Shown: positions 32,341-39,939 of the stretch, piece by piece | Layout of the letters: each line of letters opens with the position of its first letter | Numbering within the stretch: the stretch's first letter is position 1 | Assembly: GCF_003428645.1 (NCBI RefSeq) | Contig: NZ_QVQH01000007.1 | Coordinates: 124,001-188,000 of the forward strand | Source of the DNA: Geodermatophilus marinus | GTDB taxonomy: Bacteria > Actinomycetota > Actinomycetes > Mycobacteriales > Geodermatophilaceae | Direction: 5' to 3' | Length of the DNA: 64,000 bases | Made by a program: the position numbers and the translations under genes | The notes under the pieces: generated by a model | Database searches by the model: none | Seen by the model: only the letters and a program-made list of their open reading frames with translations | What the model was told of the DNA's origin: nothing

Positions 32341-34296
32341 ATGGACCGTCGTCGCGCGGCGTTGCTGCTCAGCCCCCTGCTCGTCCTCGCCGCCTGCGGC
32401 GGATCCGGAGGGGAGGGCGCCGGGCAGGACGTCGCGGCGGCCGCCTCGGCCACCCCGGCCGGGCCTCCTCCGGAGGTGGAGTGGGGCGCCTGCGGGTTCC
32501 AGGTCCCCGCCGGTGTGCAGATCGACTGCGGGACCCTCCCGGTCCCCGCCGACCGCGCCGACCCCGGGGCCGGGACCGTCGACCTGGCCTTCGGCGTGGT
32601 CCGCACCCCGGACCCGGACCCGGCCGCGACCCCGGTCGTCTACCTCTCGGGCGGGCCGGGCCAGAGCACGCTCGAGCTGGTGCCGCAGGCCTACGGGCAG
32701 CTGTACGAGCCGCTGGCCCGGGGCCGCGACCTGGTGCTGCTCGACCAGCGCGGCACCGGCCTGTCGCAGCCCTCCCTGGCCTGCGAGGAGTACGGCTCCT
32801 GGGTCCGCGAGTCCCTGGGGGCCGGCCTGTCACCGGAGGAGCTGCGCACCCAGGCGCTGGACTCGCTGGAGCAGTGCCGGGCGCGGCTGGTCGAGGAGGA
32901 GGGCGTCGACCTGGACGACTACGACAGCGTCGCCTCGGCCGCCGACCTCGACGACCTCCGCCGGGCCCTGGGTCACGAGCAGTGGGACCTCTACGGCATC
33001 TCCTACGGCACCCGGCTGGCGCAGACGGTCCTGCGCGAGCACCCCGAGGGCGTGCGGTCGGCGGTGCTCGACGCGGCCTACCCGGTCGACGCCGACCTCT
33101 ACGAGGAGACCCCCAGCAACGCCGTGCGGGCCATGGAGGCGCTGTTCGACGCGTGCGCGGCCGACCCCGCGTGCGCCGAGGCCCACCCCGACCTCGGCCG
33201 CACCGTCCGCGACCTGGTGGCCGAGCTCGACGCCGAGCCGGCGCCCCTCACCGTCGTCGACCCCGCCACCGGCCAGCGGGTGCAGGACGAGCTCAGCGGG
33301 GCCGCCCTCGCCGGGTTCCTGTTCCAGAGCCTCTACTCGACCGAGCTGGTCGACCACCTGCCCGAGATCATCGCGGCCGCCGACGAGGGCCGGTACGACA
33401 CCATCGGGCTGCTCCTGGGCGCCCTCTCCCAGCAGCTGGACCTGGTGGCCGTCGGCCAGCAGCTGGCCGTGCAGTGCGAGGAGGAGGTCGCGTTCAGCTC
33501 CCGCGAGGCGGTCGCGGAGGCGGCGGCCGAGCACCCGCTGGTCGAGGGCTTCCTGGACGGCGCGGTGACCCTGGGGCCCGGCGTCTTCGAGGTCTGCGAC
33601 GCCTGGGCCGCCGGCCGGCCGGACCCGGCGGCGGACGAGGCCGTCAGCAGCGACGTCCCCGTGCTCGTGTTCGCCGGCGAACTCGACCCGATCACCCCGC
33701 CCCGGTGGGGTGAGGACGTCGTGGCGGGCCTCTCCGACGCGCGGCTCGTGCTGTTCCCGCACACCGGGCACGGCTCCCTGCCGTCCCACGACTGCGCCGT
33801 CCGCATCGCCACCGAGTTCCTCGACGACCCGGGCACCGAGCCGGGCACCGGCTGCGTCGACGAGGTGCCGCCGCCGACCTTCACCGCGGCCGGCGTGGAC
33901 GTGGCGATGACGCCCTTCGAGAGCGAGGAGCTGGGCCTGGCCGGCATGCGACCGGAGGGCTGGACGGAGGTCCTGCCCGGCGCCCACCAGGAGTCGGCGC
34001 TGGTGTCGCTGGTGCAGCGGGTGGTCCCGGGGGCCACCGCGGAGCAGCTGCTGCAGCAGCTCGCGGCCCAGCTGGGCACCGGGCAGCCGCCGCAGCCGGT
34101 CGAGCAGCTGCAGACCGGAGCCCTGTCGTGGGACCTGTACCGCCTCGACGACCTCGGCCAGCGGGTCGAGCTGGCGCTGGCCGACAGCCCGCAGGGGCTG
34201 GTGCTCGTCCAGCTGACGACGACGCCGGAGCGCGCGGACGTCCACCGCGAGCAGGTCTTCCTCCCGGCGGTCGAGGCGCTGACCCCGGCGCCCTGA
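32341..34296 (+). CDS. Secreted alpha/beta-hydrolase lipoprotein (TAP-like tripeptidyl aminopeptidase)
   Basis: 651 residues. The signal peptide ends in a lipobox (LLVLAAC, Cys19). The hydrolase core has GGPGQSTLELV (oxyanion region), DQRGTGLSQPSL, the nucleophile elbow YGISYGTRLAQTVL, the Asp in LVFAGELDPITPP and the His in FPHTGHGSLP, followed by the TAP C-terminal domain. An extra 150-residue C-terminal region (from AAGVDVAMTPFESEELGLAGMRPEGW) is beyond the usual TAP length. The protein probably trims tripeptides from secreted proteins at the outer face of the membrane. Confidence 0.9.
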   Translation: MDRRRAALLLSPLLVLAACGGSGGEGAGQDVAAAASATPAGPPPEVEWGACGFQVPAGVQIDCGTLPVPADRADPGAGTVDLAFGVVRTPDPDPAATPVVYLSGGPGQSTLELVPQAYGQLYEPLARGRDLVLLDQRGTGLSQPSLACEEYGSWVRESLGAGLSPEELRTQALDSLEQCRARLVEEEGVDLDDYDSVASAADLDDLRRALGHEQWDLYGISYGTRLAQTVLREHPEGVRSAVLDAAYPVDADLYEETPSNAVRAMEALFDACAADPACAEAHPDLGRTVRDLVAELDAEPAPLTVVDPATGQRVQDELSGAALAGFLFQSLYSTELVDHLPEIIAAADEGRYDTIGLLLGALSQQLDLVAVGQQLAVQCEEEVAFSSREAVAEAAAEHPLVEGFLDGAVTLGPGVFEVCDAWAAGRPDPAADEAVSSDVPVLVFAGELDPITPPRWGEDVVAGLSDARLVLFPHTGHGSLPSHDCAVRIATEFLDDPGTEPGTGCVDEVPPPTFTAAGVDVAMTPFESEELGLAGMRPEGWTEVLPGAHQESALVSLVQRVVPGATAEQLLQQLAAQLGTGQPPQPVEQLQTGALSWDLYRLDDLGQRVELALADSPQGLVLVQLTTTPERADVHREQVFLPAVEALTPAP

Positions 34297-34305
34297 GCCG
34301 GCCCC

Positions 34306-34348
34306 GCCGCGCGCCCGACCCGTCGGCCGAGGGGGGCGGGCGCGCGGC
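34306..34348 (+). terminator. Terminator after the TAP-like lipoprotein gene
   Basis: A 12-bp perfect stem (34306-34317 with 34337-34348) has a 19-base loop. Confidence 0.6.
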
Positions 34349-34363
34349 CCGGTCGCCGGACCG

Positions 34364-34392
34364 TTGCCGCCGGTGGCCGGCGTCACTAGCGT
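34364..34392 (+). promoter_or_regulatory. Promoter of the frameshifted esterase
   Basis: TTGCCG (34364-34369), 17 bases, then TAGCGT (34387-34392). Confidence 0.5.
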
Positions 34393-34431
34393 CCGGGCAC
34401 CGCGGGGGCCCGACGAACGCCAGGAGGAACC

Positions 34432-35563
34432 GTGACCACGACGTCCGAACCCGCCGCGGCCCCCGCGTCGCCCACCGCCGGGCCGCGGCTGCCCGGCCGA
34501 CTCGGGGACCCCACCGCCGAGTACCGCACCGACCCCCGGGCGGCCCGTGCGCTGCGGGAGGCACTGGCGCGGGTGGGGCTGGACGCGCCGGCCGCCGAGC
34601 CGCCGCTGGACCGCGAGGCCCCGCTCGAGGCGCGGATGCAGTTCATCCGGGGGGGCGCACGACGCGTTCGAGGGCCTGTACGCCGCGCTCGAGGCCGGGC
34701 GGCCGCCCCGCGACGACGTGACCCGCACCGAGCGCGCGGTGCGGGGCCGCGGCGGGCACGACATCCCCCTGCACGTCCTCCGCCCCGCCGGCGCCGACCG
34801 GGCGCTGCCGGGGGTCGTGTACGTGCACGGCGGGGGGATGACGATCCTGGAGTGCGCCAACCGCGTGCACCTGCGCTGGTGCGAGGACCTCGCCGCGCAC
34901 GGGCTCACCGTCGTCGCGGTCGACTTCCGCAGCGCCGGCGGGCCGGCGGGGCACTTCCCGTTCCCCGCGGGGCTCGAGGACTGCTGCGACGCCGTCGACT
35001 GGATCGCCGCGCACCGCGACGAGCTGGGGATGTCCTCGGTCGTCCTGCAGGGGGAGTCCGGCGGGGCCAACCTCGCGATCGCCACCACGCTGGCGGCCAA
35101 GCGGGCCGGGACCGTCGGGGCGATCGCCGGGGTGTACGCGGCGGTCCCGTACATCTCCGGCGGCTACGGCTGGTCGCGGGAGGAGAAGCTCGCCGAGCTC
35201 CCCTCGCTGGTGGAGAACGAGGGCTGGTTCCTCAACACCGCGATGATGGACCTGCTGGTCAGCGGCTACGACCCCGACGACGCGCACCGGCGGGACCCCC
35301 TGGCCTGGCCGTACTTCGCGACCGAGGAGGACCTCGCCGGGCTGCCGCCGCACGTCGTCACGGTCAACGAGCTGGACCCGCTGCGCGACGAGGGCATCGC
35401 CTACTACCGCAGGCTGCAGGCCGCCGGCGTCCCCTCGACCGGGCGGGTCAACCTGGGTCTCACCCACGCCGCCGAGCTGATCTTCAAGGAGGCCGTGGGC
35501 GACGTGTACGACTCGACGCTCACCGACATCGCACGGTTCACCCGGGCGGTGTCGACCGCCTGA
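34432..35563 (+). pseudogene. HSL-type alpha/beta-hydrolase (esterase) with a frameshift in a G7 run
   Basis: The N-terminal 75 or so residues (from MTTTSEPAAAP to EARMQFIRG) lie in one frame. The rest, beginning GAHDAFEGLYAALEAG, lies in another. The switch is at the G run 34649-34655; six instead of seven G would give one continuous protein of about 376 residues. The catalytic features are intact after the shift: oxyanion motif YVHGGGM, elbow GESGGAN, Asp in NELDPLRDEG and His in LTHAAELIF. It is either a recent inactivation, a phase-variable gene or a sequencing error. The downstream part shows no decay. Confidence 0.8.
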
Positions 35564-35574
35564 GCAGCCCCGCG

Positions 35575-35620
35575 GCACGACGCGGCCCGGCCCCCGTGGG
35601 GGTGCCGGGCCGCGTCGTGC
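35575..35620. terminator. Very strong hairpin after the esterase gene
   Basis: A 17-bp perfect stem (35575-35591 with 35604-35620) has a 12-base loop that can itself pair CCCC with GGGG. It serves the convergent small gene as well. Confidence 0.8.
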
Positions 35621-35626
35621 GCCGGC

Positions 35627-35746
35627 TCAGGCCGCGCGCCGGAGCGGCGCCGCGGCCGGGCAGGTCCACCGCATCTCCAGGTGCCGGTGACCGGCGGCGT
35701 CGACGACGGGCACCCAGCGCAGCTGCGGGCGGGGCTGCGTGTTCAT
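35627..35746 (-). CDS. Very small protein (39 residues) with RWVPVVDAAGHRHLEMRW core
   Basis: The translation is MNTQPRPQLRWVPVVDAAGH followed by RHLEMRWTCPAAAPLRRAA. The core resembles short actinobacterial proteins of unknown function that carry a W-x-P-V-V-D...EMRW pattern. AGAGG stands about 9 bases before the ATG, and a direct repeat GTTCACCTG (35764-35772 and 35775-35783) lies upstream. Confidence 0.6.
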   Translation of the reverse strand: MNTQPRPQLRWVPVVDAAGHRHLEMRWTCPAAAPLRRAA

Positions 35747-35913
35747 GCGTGTGGCCACCTCTCGTTCACCTGTTGTTCACCTGGTGACCGACCATCGTCC
35801 ACCTCGTGCCGGAAGCGCAGCGACCGTGACCGAACCGTGACCCGTGCTGTCGCGGTTGGCCGCACCGGGCGGCGGGCATGCCGGGGCCAGCCGACCGCCG
35901 GAGGACAGCTGCC

Positions 35914-36558
35914 GTGACCCGCCCCGACCGCCCGACCTCGTCCCCCCGCGTCCCGCCCACCCGGGTGGACGCCAACCGGCTGTGGGTCGACTCCCGGCCG
36001 CGGGCCCTCCTGCAGCGCCGGGTCGAGGCCGCCGAGCTGCGCCGGCTCGGCGGGCCGCAGACCGGCGGGCGGGTGCTGGAGCTGGGCACCGGGCGGCGCG
36101 GGACGGGGCTGCGGCTGGCCCTCGAGGCCTTCGGGGCGGCGCACGCCGACGGGGTCGAGCTGCACGACGGCAGCGTGCGGGCCTGCCGGGCCGCGGTGGC
36201 CGACCTCGGGGACCGGGTCACCGTGGCGCAGGGCGACGCCACGCGGCTCGACGCGCCGGACGGCAGCTACGACGCGGTGTTCGGCTACCACGTGCTGCAC
36301 CACGCGGAGGACTGGCGCGCCGTGCTGGCCGAGGCCGCCCGGGTGCTGCGGCCCGGTGGCCGGCTCTACTCGTGCGAGATGACCGCCCGCTTCGTCGACA
36401 GCCGGCCGCTGCGCGCGGTGTCCTTCCACCCGGCCGACGGCGACCGGCCCACGCCGGAGGGCCTGGCGGCCGCCTGCCGTGCCGCCGGCCTCGACGTCAC
36501 CGGGCAGGCCACCCGGCTGGCCGGCTGCTGGACGGCGCTGGTCGCCGCCCGCCGGTGA
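35914..36558 (+). CDS. Class I SAM-dependent methyltransferase
   Basis: 214 residues. The SAM-binding motif I is VLELGTGRRGTGLRLAL, followed by the acidic end of strand 2 (GVELHDGSV), GDATRLDAPDGSYDAVFGYHVLHHAEDW (motifs II/III) and the post-motif EAARVLRPGGRLY. The substrate is unknown. The GTG at 35914 follows GGAGGA by 8 bases; an ATG at 35878 is possible but has no ribosome-binding site. It overlaps the next gene as GTGA. Confidence 0.87.
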   Translation: MTRPDRPTSSPRVPPTRVDANRLWVDSRPRALLQRRVEAAELRRLGGPQTGGRVLELGTGRRGTGLRLALEAFGAAHADGVELHDGSVRACRAAVADLGDRVTVAQGDATRLDAPDGSYDAVFGYHVLHHAEDWRAVLAEAARVLRPGGRLYSCEMTARFVDSRPLRAVSFHPADGDRPTPEGLAAACRAAGLDVTGQATRLAGCWTALVAARR

Positions 36559-37133
36559 CCCGCCCGGCCCCGGACGCCGCCCGGCCCGGGCCCACCGTCC
36601 GCTCCGCCCTGCGGCTGCTGCGCCGCCACGCGGGGCCGGCCTACCTCGCCGCCGTCGGGGCGACGCTGGTCAACACGGTCCCCGACGTCGTCCGCCAGCT
36701 GCTGGTGTACGACGACCCGCGGCTGTCGGCCGCCGTGGTCGTCGACGCCGTCGGCCTCCTCACCGGCCTGGTCGCCCAGCTCTGGGTGACCGGGGCGCTC
36801 GCCGGGCTGCCGCGCGACGGCCGGCTGCGCGCCCGGGGTGCCCTGGGCCGGGGGACGGCGCTGGCCTGGCGGGCGGTGCGCACGGCGCCGGCGACCGTGC
36901 TGGCCGGCGTGCTGCTCGGCGGCGCGGTGTCGGCCCTGCTCACCGTCCCCGCCACGGTGGCCGCGCTCGGGGTGGGCGGGATGATCGGCCCGCTCGACGC
37001 CCCGTCGGCGGCCGCGTTCACCGTCGCCACGGTCAGCGACGTCGTCGCCAGCGCGGTCACGCTGCCCTTCCTGGCCCTCGTCCTGGTCCTGGCCGGTTCG
37101 AGCGGGCGCCGCGCGGGCACGGGGGAGCCGTGA
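36555..37133 (+). CDS. Small membrane protein, unknown function
   Basis: 192 residues with four to five hydrophobic stretches (AYLAAVGATLVNTV, AAVVVDAVGLLTGLVAQLWVTGALAG, ATVLAGVLLGGAVSALLTVPATVAALGVG, and a C-terminal TLPFLALVLVLAGSS). It resembles glycerophosphoryl-diester-like membrane domains only in general layout. It is coupled by GTGA overlaps to both the methyltransferase gene and the next gene. Confidence 0.7.
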   Translation: MTRPAPDAARPGPTVRSALRLLRRHAGPAYLAAVGATLVNTVPDVVRQLLVYDDPRLSAAVVVDAVGLLTGLVAQLWVTGALAGLPRDGRLRARGALGRGTALAWRAVRTAPATVLAGVLLGGAVSALLTVPATVAALGVGGMIGPLDAPSAAAFTVATVSDVVASAVTLPFLALVLVLAGSSGRRAGTGEP

Positions 37134-37507
37134 GCGAGGAGTGGGACGTCAGCCGCAAGGGCGTCGGGACGCTGTCGATCTGGCTGGGCACGGCCGCCCT
37201 GGTCGCCCCGCGGGCGATCACCCGGTGGCTGGGGGTGCGCGAGCCCGCCCCGCGGGGCGACCGGGCGCTGCCCCTCCTGGTCCGGCTGGTGGCGGCGCGC
37301 AACATCGCCATGGGGGCGGCGCTGCTGGTCAGCCCGGCCCCGCAGGCGCGCCGCACGACGGAGGTGACCCTGCTGCTGACCGCCCTGGACGCCGCCGCCG
37401 TGCTGGTGGCGCGCCGCGGCGGGGACGTCGCCCCGCGCAGCGCCGCCCTGTCGCTGGCCGTGCTGGGGACCGCGGCGGCCGGGGCGGTGCGCTGGCACCG
37501 GCGCTGA
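37130..37507 (+). CDS. Small membrane protein (DUF4267-like layout)
   Basis: 125 residues with three to four hydrophobic segments (VGTLSIWLGTAALVAPRAITRWLGV, LLVRLVAARNIAMGAALLVS, EVTLLLTALDAAAVLVARRGG). The pattern of an N-terminal helix, a VRLVAARNIAMG turn and a C-terminal helix pair is common in short actinobacterial integral membrane proteins of unknown function. It is the last gene of the three-gene operon. Confidence 0.7.
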   Translation: MSEEWDVSRKGVGTLSIWLGTAALVAPRAITRWLGVREPAPRGDRALPLLVRLVAARNIAMGAALLVSPAPQARRTTEVTLLLTALDAAAVLVARRGGDVAPRSAALSLAVLGTAAAGAVRWHRR

Positions 37508-37564
37508 CCGCGCCAGGGCCGACCGTGCACCGGCGCTGGCCGCGCGCACCGGCGGGCGGTGACC

Positions 37565-37577
37565 TACGGTCGGCGCC
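37565..37577 (+). promoter_or_regulatory. -10 element for a leaderless transcript of the flavin reductase gene
   Basis: TACGGT (37565-37570) stands 7 bases before the GTG at 37578, the same arrangement and nearly the same sequence as at rnz. Confidence 0.5.
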
Positions 37578-38957
37578 GTGGTCAAGCGCCTGGTCGTCGT
37601 GGGAGGGGACGCCGCCGGTGGCAGCGCGGCGTCGCAGGCCAGGAAGCGGGACCCCGGGCTCGACGTCGTGATGTTCGAGCGCGGCCGGGCCACCTCGTAC
37701 TCCGCCTGCGGGATCCCCTACTGGATCGGCGGGGCGGTCGACAGCGAGGCGCAGCTCATCGCCCGCACGCCCGAGCAGCACCGCGCGGCCGGCATCGACG
37801 TGCGGATGCGCACGGAGGTCGTCGGCGTCGACCTCGACCGCCGGGTGGTGCACTGGCGCGAGCTGGACGGCGACGGGCAGGGCCGGGAGCCCTTCGACGA
37901 CCTGGTGCTGGCCACCGGCAGCGTGCCGATGCGGCCACCGGTGCCGGGCATCGACGCCGAGGGCGTGCACGGCGTCCAGGTGCTCGACGACGGGGTCGCG
38001 CTGCGCGAGCAGCTCTCCCGCGAGGGCGTGCGCCGCGTGGTCGTGGTGGGCGGCGGCTACATCGGCCTGGAGATCGCCGAGGCCTGCCGGGTGCGCGGGC
38101 TGGACGTGACGGTCGTCGACCTCTCGGCCACCCCGATCGGCACCTTCGACCCGGACGTCGGCGCGCTGATCGCCGACGCGGTCCGCCGCGAGGGCATCCG
38201 GCTGGTCCTCTCCGACCCGGTCACCGCCATCGAGGTCGACCGCACCGGCCGGGCGCGCGCCGTGCTCACCCGCAGCGGTCTGGAGCTGCCGGCCGACGTC
38301 GTCGTCCTCGGGCTGGGGGTGCGGCCGGACGTGCGGCTGGCCCGGGAGGCCGGCGTCCCCCTCGGGACGTCGGGCGGCATCGCGGTGGACGCCCGCATGC
38401 GCACCGAGGCCGAGGGGGTGTGGGCCGCCGGTGACTGCGTGGAGTCCCGGCACCGGCTGTCGGGCCAGCGGGTCGTGGTCGCCCTCGGCACCCACGCCAA
38501 CAAGCAGGGCCGGGTGGCCGGCATCAACATCGGCGGCGGCTACGCGACCTTCCCGGGCGTCATCGGGACGGCGATCACCAAGATCTGCTCCCTGGAGGCC
38601 GCCCGCACCGGGCTCTCCTCGGAGGAGGCGGAGCTGGCCGGCTACTCCTTCGTCACCGCGGCGGTGGAATCCACGACGAAGGCCGGGTACTTCCCGGGCG
38701 CCCAGCCGATCCGGGTCAAGATGATCGCCGAGCGGCGCAGCGGCCGGCTGCTCGGTGCCCAGGTGATCGGGGACGCCGGGTCGGCCAAGCGGATCGACGC
38801 GCTGGCGATCTGCATCTGGAACGAGATGACCGTCGACGAGGTCCTCTCCCTCGACCTCTCCTACGCCCCGCCGTTCTCCCCGGTGTGGGACCCGGTCCTC
38901 ATCGCGGCGCGGAAGGCCTTCGAGGCCGTGGAGGAGGACATCCGCGGCCTGCTGTGA
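37578..38957 (+). CDS. FAD-dependent pyridine nucleotide-disulfide oxidoreductase (CoA-disulfide reductase/NADH oxidase type)
   Basis: 459 residues. The FAD motif VVVGGDAAGGSAASQARK is at the N-terminus, and the single redox Cys near residue 41 lies in SYSACGIPYWIGG as in CoA-disulfide reductases. The NAD(P) motif is VVVVGGGYIGLEIAEACRVRGLDVTVV. The second FAD motif is GVWAAGDCVESRH and the dimerisation domain follows. It probably uses NAD(P)H to reduce a thiol disulfide or oxygen. No rhodanese domain is fused. Confidence 0.93.
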   Translation: MVKRLVVVGGDAAGGSAASQARKRDPGLDVVMFERGRATSYSACGIPYWIGGAVDSEAQLIARTPEQHRAAGIDVRMRTEVVGVDLDRRVVHWRELDGDGQGREPFDDLVLATGSVPMRPPVPGIDAEGVHGVQVLDDGVALREQLSREGVRRVVVVGGGYIGLEIAEACRVRGLDVTVVDLSATPIGTFDPDVGALIADAVRREGIRLVLSDPVTAIEVDRTGRARAVLTRSGLELPADVVVLGLGVRPDVRLAREAGVPLGTSGGIAVDARMRTEAEGVWAAGDCVESRHRLSGQRVVVALGTHANKQGRVAGINIGGGYATFPGVIGTAITKICSLEAARTGLSSEEAELAGYSFVTAAVESTTKAGYFPGAQPIRVKMIAERRSGRLLGAQVIGDAGSAKRIDALAICIWNEMTVDEVLSLDLSYAPPFSPVWDPVLIAARKAFEAVEEDIRGLL

Positions 38958-38967
38958 CGGCCCGCGC

Positions 38968-39939
38968 TCAGCGGGACGGGTCGGCGGCGTACCACCGGGC
39001 CAGCCGGGCGAACCCCTCGTCGAGGGGCACCCGCGGGGCCCAGCCCAGGGCCTCCCGGGTGCGCCGCTGGTCGAACCAGTGCGCAGTGGCCAGCTGCCCG
39101 GCGAGGAAGCGGGTCAGCGGCGGGGTGTCCCGGCGGCCGGTCGCGGCCCACACGCCCTCGGCCAGCGCGCCGGCCGCCCAGGCCGCGGGCAGGGGCACCG
39201 ACCGGCGCGGCGGCGGGGCGCCCGCCGCGCGGCACAGCGCGGCGATCACCTCGCCGACCGGCCGGGGTTCGCCGTTGGACACCACGAGGGCCTCGCCGTG
39301 CACGGGCGCCTCGACGGCGGCGACGAGGGCGTCGGCGGCGTTGTCGACCCAGGTGGTGTCGACCAGGGCGGCTCCGGTGCCGACGACGGGCAGCCGGCCG
39401 GTGCGGGCCCGCGCGACGATCCGCCCGACCAGCTGCGGGTCGCCCGGCCCCCACACCAGGTGCGGGCGCACGGCCACCACCGCGGTCGGGCCCCCGTCGG
39501 CGGCCAGGGCCAGCCGCTCGGCCAGCGCCTTGGACCGGGAGTAGGCGCCCCGGGCGGCTGCCGGGTCGGCCGGGCCGGCGCCCACCCCGACCAGCGCCGC
39601 GCCGGCGTGCGCCACCGACGGCGAGGAGACGTGCACCAGCCGGCCGACGCCGGCCCCGCGGCAGGCGTCGACCACCGCCCGGGTGCCGGTGACGTTCGCG
39701 TGCAGGTACTCCCGCCAGGGGCCGGTGACGTCGACCTTGGCGGCCAGGTGCACGACGGCGTCCTGACCGCGCGCGGCGCGCCCGACCGCGTCCGGGTCGG
39801 CGACGTCGCCGAGCACCTCGCGCAGCGGCAGCCCGGCCGGCCGGCGCTGGAGCACGGTGACCTCGTCCCCGCGGGCGGCCAGGGCGGTGGCGGTCGCCCG
39901 GCCGAGCATGCCGCTGGCCCCGGTGACCAGCACCCTCAC
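38968..39939 (-). CDS. oleD: OleD: 2-alkyl-3-oxoalkanoate reductase (NAD-dependent epimerase/dehydratase family)
   Basis: 323 residues of the extended SDR fold. The cofactor motif is VTGASGMLGRATA, with DVADPDAV and VVHLAAKVDVTGPW after it and the catalytic pair in YSRSK. OleD reduces the beta-keto acid made by OleA to a beta-hydroxy acid in long-chain olefin synthesis. The GTG start overlaps the oleBC stop (GTGA), so assignment rests on both the family and the operon. As a stand-alone sequence it could also be called a 3-beta-hydroxysteroid dehydrogenase-like protein. Confidence 0.88.
   Translation of the reverse strand: MRVLVTGASGMLGRATATALAARGDEVTVLQRRPAGLPLREVLGDVADPDAVGRAARGQDAVVHLAAKVDVTGPWREYLHANVTGTRAVVDACRGAGVGRLVHVSSPSVAHAGAALVGVGAGPADPAAARGAYSRSKALAERLALAADGGPTAVVAVRPHLVWGPGDPQLVGRIVARARTGRLPVVGTGAALVDTTWVDNAADALVAAVEAPVHGEALVVSNGEPRPVGEVIAALCRAAGAPPPRRSVPLPAAWAAGALAEGVWAATGRRDTPPLTRFLAGQLATAHWFDQRRTREALGWAPRVPLDEGFARLARWYAADPSR

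Noticed and set aside
30634-34296. 1220-residue frame covering the monooxygenase 3' half and the TAP-like lipoprotein
   Set aside because: The real gene starts at 32341 with a signal peptide and lipobox; the upstream part is out of frame with the monooxygenase.
35764-35783. Direct repeat GTTCACCTG as replication iterons or an attachment site
   Set aside because: There are only two copies, with no integrase, tRNA or replication gene nearby; at most it is a regulator site.
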